A stretch of 64,000 bases of DNA, from positions 87,617,927-87,681,926 of the forward strand of contig CM054058.1 in the NCBI GenBank assembly GCA_028641055.1, in the 5' to 3' direction. The notes beneath the pieces were generated by a model, which was not told the DNA's origin, searched no databases, and saw only the letters and a list, made by a program, of their open reading frames with translations. The position numbers and the translations under genes are program-made. The stretch is from Alopecurus myosuroides. Its lineage: Eukaryota > Streptophyta > Magnoliopsida > Poales > Poaceae. The stretch's first letter is position 1; the number at the start of each line of letters is the position of its first letter. Positions 56,049 to 64,000 of the stretch are shown one piece after another.

Positions 56049-59000
56049 TGTAACACCCGGGGGATTTTTCCCCAATTAGATTTTTTCTTGTTTTCTTTTG
56101 TGGGCATTGCATTGCATCATGACATTGCACTTGTTTCCCAAACCAATTCAAAAGTTTCAAACCCTTCACTTGTTCAAATTTGAATTAATTCAACTAATGT
56201 GATTTTTTTTCTCCCAAACTCTTTCAAATTTAAAAGTGCAACAAAAGTTTTGAAAGTTTGAAAACAAACTTTGGTGCACTCGTGCATTTGCAATTACAAA
56301 ACCACAGCAATTTACTTTGGAATTTTCTGACACCAAAAACCCCTCTAATTACTATTTCTCTCTTCCTATTCTTTTACAAAAAAAAGGAAAAAAAAACAAA
56401 CACAGGGGGAGGCATTCCAGCCCACCTACAACCCCACCATCAGCCCACCACGCTTTCTTCTCCGTACGACAGAGAGCACGAGGAGGACGTGAACCCCTCC
56501 CATGTCGCTGTCTACCCACCTCCATGGTCCCCTCTCCCCACCTGCTCCCCCTCCTTATCTACCCCTCCCTCCGGATTCCCCGAACCCTAACCCTAGACAT
56601 CGCCCTTCTTCCTCCTTCAGCCGCCGCCAACTCTTGCCCTCTCCTCCCTCCTCTGTCTTCTTCCAACTCCACCTCCATGATCAAGTTTGAAGCTCACCAA
56701 GCGGGCTAAGGTGTAGCTACGAAGGGTCAACGAGGGAGGGAATGGAACCGTGAAGACGACTATGCCCGATCCAGTGGGGAAAGAGGCGGGTCGCGGCACC
56801 GGAAGCGACGCACGCTTCCCCGGCGACCACGACTTCGGGAAGCCATCACCAGCCTCCGTCCTCTACGATCCCGACGACCCCACGCCTCCGTGAGCACCTT
56901 CAAGGACCACGGCTCCTCCTCGAGGTGAGCCGCACCTCATAGACCCTCTTCCCCTCTCCCCTACCCCTCCTGATGCCCTCGGATCGTCGCCATCGAGCGC
57001 TGCCCGTTGCAGGTCGCCGCCGATCGACGTTCCCTGTCATGGTCCCGTGCAGTTCAGTTTCGTTCTTCAGTAAACCAGTGTTCGTTTTTACCTCTTAAAA
57101 CATCAGATCCGTGTACATTCAGAAACCACAGCATGGCCCAGTGGCTGCGCACCCCGTCCGCACGCCCTGGAGCCCCGAGTTCGAATCCCCCCCGAGGCGC
57201 AAAGCCACCTCTTTTTTTCGGCCTTTTTCATTTATTTCTCGAACTCCAGAAAAACAGAACTGAGTCTTTATTTGTAAAATCAATAACAAATTGAAAAATG
57301 CTCCAATTTCAATGATTCAAATTTCTATGGATTCATAATCCTGTGCTCTTTCTGTTAGTCACAAAGTTGCAACATGTTTCTGTAATAAACTTTGCACTAA
57401 ATAATTAAATACAGAAAAGGCTATTAAAATTTGAAACTTTGGAAATTCATAACTTGAGTTCTGTTCACCCAAATTGAGCAAACTTGGGCTCTAAAAATTT
57501 GTCTTAACAAACTCTACACAATGGTATTTTATTTGGTCACAATTGAATTAAATTTGAAAATGTTTCCTTCTGTTTACTAAAAGGGCAGAATAAAAATGCT
57601 TATGAAAAAATGCATAATAAATTCAATAATGATCCAAAAAATTATGTTTAATTAGCTCAAAATGTTCAGTGAAACATTTGCTACATGTTTTCAACCTTTT
57701 CAATACAATTTGTTTACTGTTTTTCCTAATTAAAATTGGAGCAATAATTCAATACTTTAATTACACCTTTTAAATTGCAAAATTCATAACTTGGGCAATT
57801 CAAATCCAATTCCAACATGTAAAATATGTTTTCCATCCCATTTTTCATGAACTTTGCAAATATCAACTTTGTTTTCTGTTTTTAACAATTTAAATTGCTG
57901 AAAACAATTATTTCTTAATTAATGCATTTAAAATTGTCAATTTAATAACTTGCTCATCTAAAATCCAAATTCAACAAATGAAATATGTATTCCATCTAAA
58001 ATTTTGTGTTCTCTCCAAATATAAATTTTGTTATCTGTTTTGAACATTTAAAATTGGTGAAAACAACTAATGTTTGTTTAAATCATTTAAAATGCCAAAG
58101 TTCATAACTTAATAAATAAAATTCCAAACTTGGTAAACAACATATCAAACTGAAGCTATTGTTGTTTTCTTATTGTTTTCATCATCCATGCATCATTCTA
58201 ATAAACTTTCACATGATGGTTATTTGTAGATCATTTAATTCAACATTAATTCATGGGCTTTTCCATATGCAATCCAAATTGCATATGGGCCCATTTAAAT
58301 ATGTTTACCATGTCAACTGGTTTACTTTGATGCATCAATTAATTGTCATGCATATAAAATAGGATCATGCTGGATCTTTTGCCGTAGTAGTAATTGTTGC
58401 ATCCGGTGTTTGTTCTAGTTCGTTGCTTCTTCGCGGATAGGACGTTGAGATGATGTGAGCAACGACAAGTTCTGCGGATGTACCTCTACTTGCTGGATTC
58501 CAGGCAAGTATACTCACTTGCTACCTATGGCTGCCTTTCATTACTTGTTACCGATTCTTTCCGTTGTTCTTATGCTAGCCTTATGAATCGATGCTTGTGT
58601 CTCGATCCTATCATATGTTTACCTTGCAGCCATGATATAGCCTTCCTCCCACTTCCTATTAACTGTTGTTTGTTTACCCTGTTGGCCCTCGTGTCGTAGT
58701 TGCATGCTTAGTGTTGTTTGCGCTCAAGTCTTGTTGTCCGTCTTATTACCTGTTTAGTTTGATAGTTGGGTTTTAATTCAATCAACAACATGTTAATGTT
58801 TTGGGTAATAATAATTTGATGATAAGGCACCGACAGGAGGCCCGGCGTGGTTTTGAGGCCTGCTAGTGTCGACCTTAATTAGGAAAAGGGTCTTGTCCTC
58901 CGATCCATGATGAGCGCACTAACCGCATGTGGGAAGCGAGTATGGGCGCCCCCCGCAATTCTGATTCGATGCGCATCTCGTCCAAATCGCCTCATTTAGT

Positions 59001-60078
59001 TCGGGTTTTCCATTTGCCGCATGCATATGCAGGTGCGAACCCTTGGCGCCAGGGTGGAACTTTTGTAGTCGGCATTTAGGGAGACACGTTCTTAGAGTGC
59101 TATGAGGGTCCCCTTTTCTTCGTGGGGCTTGATTACCGTGAGCTTATTTGGGCTTGATGCGAAGAAGAGTTGGGTTGTGTTGAGTGGCCTGCTTGGTGGG
59201 TTTGCTCCCCGCCTGGCGGGTTATTCTTACATGTACGGCCAAATTGGTGCATCCCTGCAGGGTTAAATCTTCCCGAGAAGCCGTGTTGTCCGCGGTTATG
59301 GATGACTTGGTGAAAGTGCTAGCTAACAAGTACTCAGACAACTTACACTTAACGATGATAAACTTGACTAGTAATATAGATTACCTCCACCATAAAAAAT
59401 GACTGTCACCTTAATCAACCGTGTGAGTTTCCTTGGGTTGCTTCCTTAGTAGGGGGTAACATTGGATGGGTATTGTTTGGTGAGTAGTGGTAGTTGGTTC
59501 TGATATGCTCTCTTATCCCTTTCTATTAGCCGGAAGTTGTAGCGCGTCTCTTTAGTTGTTAGTGCTGCCCGCTGCCGCTTCTTTGCAATAATCCCTTCCT
59601 TCCGTTGTACCCAAAGTATTTGTATCTTGTGATGATTGGTTACGCTGGTATCTTGTGAGTATGGTTTATCCACTTGCCAGTACTTAATAGTACTGACCCA
59701 CGAATCCTTTTCGTGGCTGCATATTCCACATTGCAGTCAACAGGTTTGAAGTCTGACGACGTTAGCTTGGGAATCCCTCCGGCTTGGCCTGGGCAGGGAT
59801 TGGACGCCATCGGTTATCTTCAGGACTCTTAGTCCAATTTGTATCTTGTCCGTTGTCGGACACTATGTTGTTTCTTCCGCTGTTATTTGGATCTTTGTAT
59901 TGTATCAGTTGTATCCTTGACTCGTTTGAGTCGTCTTGTATATACCTCCTCTGTTGTTGTTGTGGATTATTCGTGAACTGTTGTAATGTTATCACAAGTG
60001 GCAACCTGGAATCGGTTATTATGTGGATTTTGGCGGCAATGCTGAAATCTGCATAGTGCCCGATCCCGGGGCGTCACA
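56049..60078 (+). repeat. A4 5' LTR
   Basis: A 4030-bp LTR. It has a 5' part starting TGTAACACCCGG, a GC-rich leader (about 56400-57000) with spurious Pro-rich ORFs, a tRNA-like cassette (57134-57200), a long AT-rich section (57290-58350) with nothing recognised, and the conserved module from 58823. Confidence 0.85.
57134..57200 (+). other. tRNA-like cassette in the A4 5' LTR
   Basis: The A-box TGGCCCAGTGGC (57134-57145) matches the consensus TGGCNNAGTGG, and the B-box GAGTTCGAATCCCC (57177-57190) matches GGTTCGANNCC but for one base. They are about 32 nt apart, the spacing of a tRNA gene. The outer acceptor stem is not convincing, so this is tRNA-like rather than a tRNA gene. It may work as a polymerase III promoter. 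Confidence 0.5.
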
Positions 60079-60575
60079 AATGGTATCAGCGCATGGTTTC
60101 CGATTCCCAATGTTGTTTCGATACGAATGGTTATCGAAGCAACGGGTCCGCAAAGCCTGTAGGATAACCTCGCTAACGGTCGTGTTTCTAGAGTGTCAAA
60201 AACTATTTCTACTAACCATGTTTTGGAAACCTCTCGATAGGATTCTTGTTTTCTCCTTATCTCTATTCTATTTATCCTCTCATATTATTTGTTTTGGTGT
60301 CTCTCCCCCTCTCAATCTTTCAAAGTTTTAGGATCCTACGTGGGTGGACGTTTTCTAAGCCTTTAACCTAATAGGTTCGATCATCGGAAGATTCCTGGTG
60401 GAAGAACATCGTCATCAACCCGAGCAAGAATCTCTTGTTAGTGGTGTCGAGAAGCCCTTGTTAGTGGTGTCGAGGAGATCAACTGGAAGCATGAAGAATC
60501 GATAGTCGAACTTCTTCTCCCTCCCGGGTTAGTGGGTGGATTGCGGGGACGCAATCCCTTGTTAGTGGTGTCGTC
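60079..60575 (+). other. A4 internal domain, 497 bp, non-coding
   Basis: It starts with the primer-binding site and carries the same GTTAGTGGTGTCG repeats (about 60437, 60460, 60561) and hairpin (GGATTGCG...CGCAATCC, 60539-60558) as A1. No protein similarity was found. No polypurine tract is evident at the right edge. Confidence 0.8.
60081..60092 (+). other. Primer-binding site of A4, one mismatch
   Basis: TGGTATCAGCGC, one base from TGGTATCAGAGC, lies 2 bp after the LTR end at 60078. Confidence 0.8.
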
Positions 60576-63500
60576 TGTAACACCCGGGGGATTTTCCCCC
60601 AATTAGATTTTTTCTTGTTTTCTTCTGTGGGCATTGCATTGCATCATGACATTGCACTTGTTTCCCAAACCAATTCAAAAGTTTCAAACCCTTCACTTGT
60701 TCAAATTTGAATTAATTCAACTAATGTGATTTTTTTTCTCCCAAACTCTTTCAAATTTCAAAGTGCAACAAAACTTTTGAAAGTTTGAAAACTAACTTTG
60801 GTGCACTCGTGCATTTGCAATTACAAAACCACAACAATTTACTTTGGAATTTTCTGACACCAAAAACCCCTCTAATTACTATTTCTCTCTTCCTATTCTT
60901 TTACAAAAAAAAGGAAAAACAAACAAACACAGGGGGAGGCATGCCAGCCCACCTACAACCCCACCATCAGCCCACCACGCTTTCTTCTCCGTACGACAGA
61001 GAGCGCGAGGAGGACGTGAACCCCTCCCCTGTCGCTGTCTACCCACCTCCATGGTCCCCTCTCCCCACCTACTCCCCCTCCTTATCTACCCCTCCCTCCG
61101 GATTCCCCGAACCCTAACCCTAGACATCGCCCTTCTTCCTCCTTCAGCCGCCGCCAACTCTTGCCCTCTCCTCCCTCCTCTGTCTTCTTCCAACTCCACT
61201 TCCATGATCGAGTTTGAAGCTCACCAAGCGGGCTGAGGTGTAGCTACGAAGGGTCGACGAGGGAGGGAATGGAACCGTGAAGACGACTATGCCCGATCCA
61301 GTGGGGAAAGAGGCGGGTCGCGGCACCGGAGGCGACGCACGCTTCCCCGGCGACCACGACTTCGGGAAGCCATCACCAGCCTCCGTCCTCTACGATTCCG
61401 ACGACCCCACGCCTCCGTGAGCTCCTTCAAGGACCATGGCTCCTCCTCGAGGTGAGCCGCACCTCATAGACCCTCTTCCCCTCTCCCCTACCCCTCCTCA
61501 TGCCCCCGGATCGTTGCCATCGAGCGCTGCCCGTGCAGGTCGCCGCCAATCGACGTTCCTTGTCATGGTCCCGTGCAGTTCAGTTTCGTTCGTCAGTAAA
61601 CCAGTGTTCGTTTTTACCTCTTAAAACATCAGATCCGTGTACATTCAGAAACCGCAGCATGGCCCAGTGGCTGCGCACCCCGTCCGCACGCCCTGGAGCC
61701 CCGAGTTTGAATCCCCCCCGAGGCGCAAAGCCACCTCTTTTTTTCGGCCTTTTTCTTTTATTTCTCGAACTCCAGAAAAACAGAACTGAGTCTTTATTTG
61801 TAAAATCAATAACAAATTGAAAAATGCTCCAATTTCAATGATTCAAATTTCTATGGATTCAGAATCTTGTGCTCTTTCTGTTAGTCACAAAGTTGCAACA
61901 TTTTTCTGTAATAAACTTTGCACTAAATAATTAAATACAGAAAAGGCTATTAAAATTTGAAACTTTGGAAATTCATAACTTGAGTTATGTCCACCCAAAT
62001 TGAGCAAACTTGGGCTCTAAAAATTTGTCTTAACAAACTCTACAAATTGGTATTTTATTTGGTCACAATTGAATTAAATTTGAACATGTTTACCTCTGTT
62101 TACTAAAAGGGGCAGAATAAAAATGCTTATGGAAAAATGCATAATAAATTCAATAATGATCCAAAAATTATGTTTAATAGCTCAAAATGTTCAGTGAGAC
62201 ATTTGCTACATGTTTTCAACCTTTTAAATACAATTTGTTTACTGTTTTTCCTAATTAAAAATGGTGCAATAATTCAATACTTAATTACACCTTTTAAATT
62301 GCAAAATTCATAACTTGGGCAATTCAAATCCAATTCCAACATGTAAAATATGTTTTCCATCCCATTTTTCATGAACTCTGCAAATATCAACTTTGTTTTC
62401 TGTTTTGAACAATTTAAATTGCTGAAAACAATTATTTCTTAATTAATGCATTTAAAATTGTCAATTTAATAACTTGCTCATCTAAAATCCAAATTCAACA
62501 AATGAAATATGTATTCCATCTAAAATTTTGTGTTCTTTCCAAATATAAATTTTGTTATCTGTTTTGAACATTTAAAATTGGTGAAAACAACTAATGTTTG
62601 TTTAAATCATTTAAAATGCCAAAGTTCATAACTTAATAAATAAAATTCCAAACTTGGTAAACAACATATCAAACTGAAGCTATTGTTGTTTTATTATTGT
62701 TTTAATCATCCATGCATCATTCTAATCAACTTTCACATGATGGTTATTTGTAGATCATTTAATTCAACATTAATTCATGGGCTTTTCCATATGCAATCCA
62801 AATTGCATATGGGCCCATTTAAATATGTTTACCATGTCAACTGGTTTACTTTGATGCATCAATTAATTGTCATGCATATAAAATAGGATCATGTTGGATC
62901 TTTTGCCGTAGTAGTAATTGTTGCATCCGGTGTTTGTTCTAGTTCGTTGCTTCTTCGCGGATAGGACGTTGAGATGATGTGAGCAATGACAAGTTCTGCG
63001 GATGCACCTCTACTTGCTGGATTCCAGGCAAGTATACTCACTTGCTACCTATGGCTGCCTTTCATCACTTGTTACCGATTCTTTCCGTTGTTCTTATGCT
63101 AGCCTTATGAATCGATGCTTGTGTCTCGATCCTATCATATGTTTACCTTGCAGCCATGATATAGCCTTCCTCCCACTTCCTATTAACTGTTGTTTGTTTA
63201 CCCTGTTGGCCCTCGTGTCGTAGTTGCATGCTTAGTGTTGTTTGCGCTCAAGTCTTGTTGTCCGTCTTATCACCTGTTTAGTTTGATAGTTGGGTTTTAA
63301 TTCAATCAACAACATGTTAAGGTTTTGGGTAATAATAATTTGATGATAAGGCACCGGCAGGAGGCCCGGCGTGGTTTTGAGGCCTGCTAGTGTGGACCTT
63401 AATTAGGAAAAGGGTCTTGTCCTCCGATCCATGATGAGCGCACTAACCGCATGTGGGAAGCGAGTATGGGCGCCCCCCGCAATTCTGATTCGATTCGCAT

Positions 63501-64000
63501 CTCGTCCAAATCACCTCATTTAGTTCGGGTTTTCCATTTTCCACATGCATATGCAGGTGCGAACCCTTGGCGCCAGGGTGGAACTTTTGTAGTCGGCATT
63601 TAGGGAGACACGTTCTTAGAGTGCTATGAGGGTCCCCTTTTCTTCGTGGGGCTTGATTAGCCGTGCGCTCAACTGCACGGGGTTCTTTGGGCTTGATGCG
63701 AAGAAGAGTTGGGTTGTGTTGAGTGGCCTGCTTGGTGGGTTCGCTCCCCGCCTGGCGGGTTATTCTTACGTGTAAGGCCAAATTGGTGCATCCCTGCAGG
63801 GTTAAATCTTCCCGAGAAGCCGTGTAGTCCGCGGTTATGGATGACTTGGTGAAAGTGCTAGCTAACAAGTACTCAGACAACTTACACTTAACGATGATAA
63901 ACTTGACTAGTAATATAGATTACCTCCACCATAAAAAATGACTGTCACCTTAATCAACCGTGTGAGTTTCCTTGGGTTGCTTCCTTAGTAGGGGGTAACA
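60576..64000 (+). repeat. A4 3' LTR, partial (runs off the window)
   Basis: The first 3425 bp of the LTR are present, collinear with 56049 onward. Its tRNA-like cassette (61660-61720) has the same A-box but the B-box changed to GAGTTTGAATCC. The conserved module starts at about 63345. Confidence 0.85.
61660..61720 (+). other. tRNA-like cassette in the A4 3' LTR
   Basis: The A-box TGGCCCAGTGGC is intact. The B-box carries one C-to-T change (TTCGA to TTTGA), a typical deamination of a methylated CG. This is the copy expected to be weakened. Confidence 0.45.

Larger units (their letters stand above)
56049..64000 (+). mobile_element. LTR retrotransposon A4, non-autonomous, cut by the window end
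   Basis: The 5' LTR (56049-60078) starts TGTAACACCCGGGGG and ends GGGGCGTCACA. The internal domain is 60079-60575 and the 3' LTR runs from 60576 past the window. The 5-bp flank before it is CCCCC; the matching copy lies outside the window. The 5' and 3' LTRs are nearly identical by eye, so the insertion is fairly recent. There is no gag or pol. Confidence 0.87.

Noticed and set aside
57134..57200. A functional nuclear tRNA gene
   Set aside because: The boxes are good, but I could not pair an acceptor stem, and the copy is part of an LTR. Reported as tRNA-like only.

Overview
This is nuclear DNA from a grass, most likely a Triticeae species (wheat, Aegilops, barley or rye group). The reasons are a GC-rich intronless F-box gene, a Stowaway MITE with the CTCCCTCCGTTC terminus beside it, a large CACTA DNA transposon, and LTR retrotransposons primed by initiator tRNA-Met (TGGTATCAGAGC) that start TGTAAC and sit inside one another. 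Only one gene looks like an intact host gene. Nearly everything else is transposon at different stages of decay. Species and family names are inferences from motifs; no database was searched.

Layout. 1-6640 is a mosaic of old fragments: a broken minus-strand gypsy-type ORF (486-1612), an LTR-like promoter fragment (1800-2580), a minus-strand gag stub with primer-binding site and LTR (2581-3934), a degenerate tandem array of about 350-bp units (4285-5935), and a remnant with CACTA-like TTTGCCGTGTG repeats (5936-6640). The F-box gene is at 6908-8572, with a MITE starting 2 bp after its stop codon (8575-8727).

8987-56006 is one CACTA element. It has a 3-bp target duplication CCA, related terminal inverted repeats, hairpin subterminal repeats, a TNP2-type transposase pseudogene, and a second gene region encoding an AT-hook and a possible B3-like domain. 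The transposase reading frame is split by an LTR element (A1, 10187-49867) with a 5-bp target duplication GTACA. Removing A1 restores the frame exactly. The short A1 internal domain (44941-45438) encodes nothing. Its 5' LTR is interrupted and rearranged: a chimeric 1969-bp unit is tandemly repeated (12861-22452). After it comes a nest of minus-strand family-A LTRs (23551-27819 and 39492-44794), a family-B element (27834-34594), and an inverted family-B copy joined to it head to head (34598-39491).

56049-64000 is another family-A element (A4) just outside the CACTA element. It has a 4.03-kb LTR, a 497-bp internal domain and a second LTR that runs off the window.

The order of events reads as: CACTA insertion and decay, A1 insertion into the transposase gene, then nesting and recombination inside the A1 5' LTR. 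The LTR families differ at their 5' ends but share an almost identical 3' module and often a tRNA-like cassette, so they look like mosaics. The internal domains are very short, so all of these elements must have depended on proteins supplied elsewhere.
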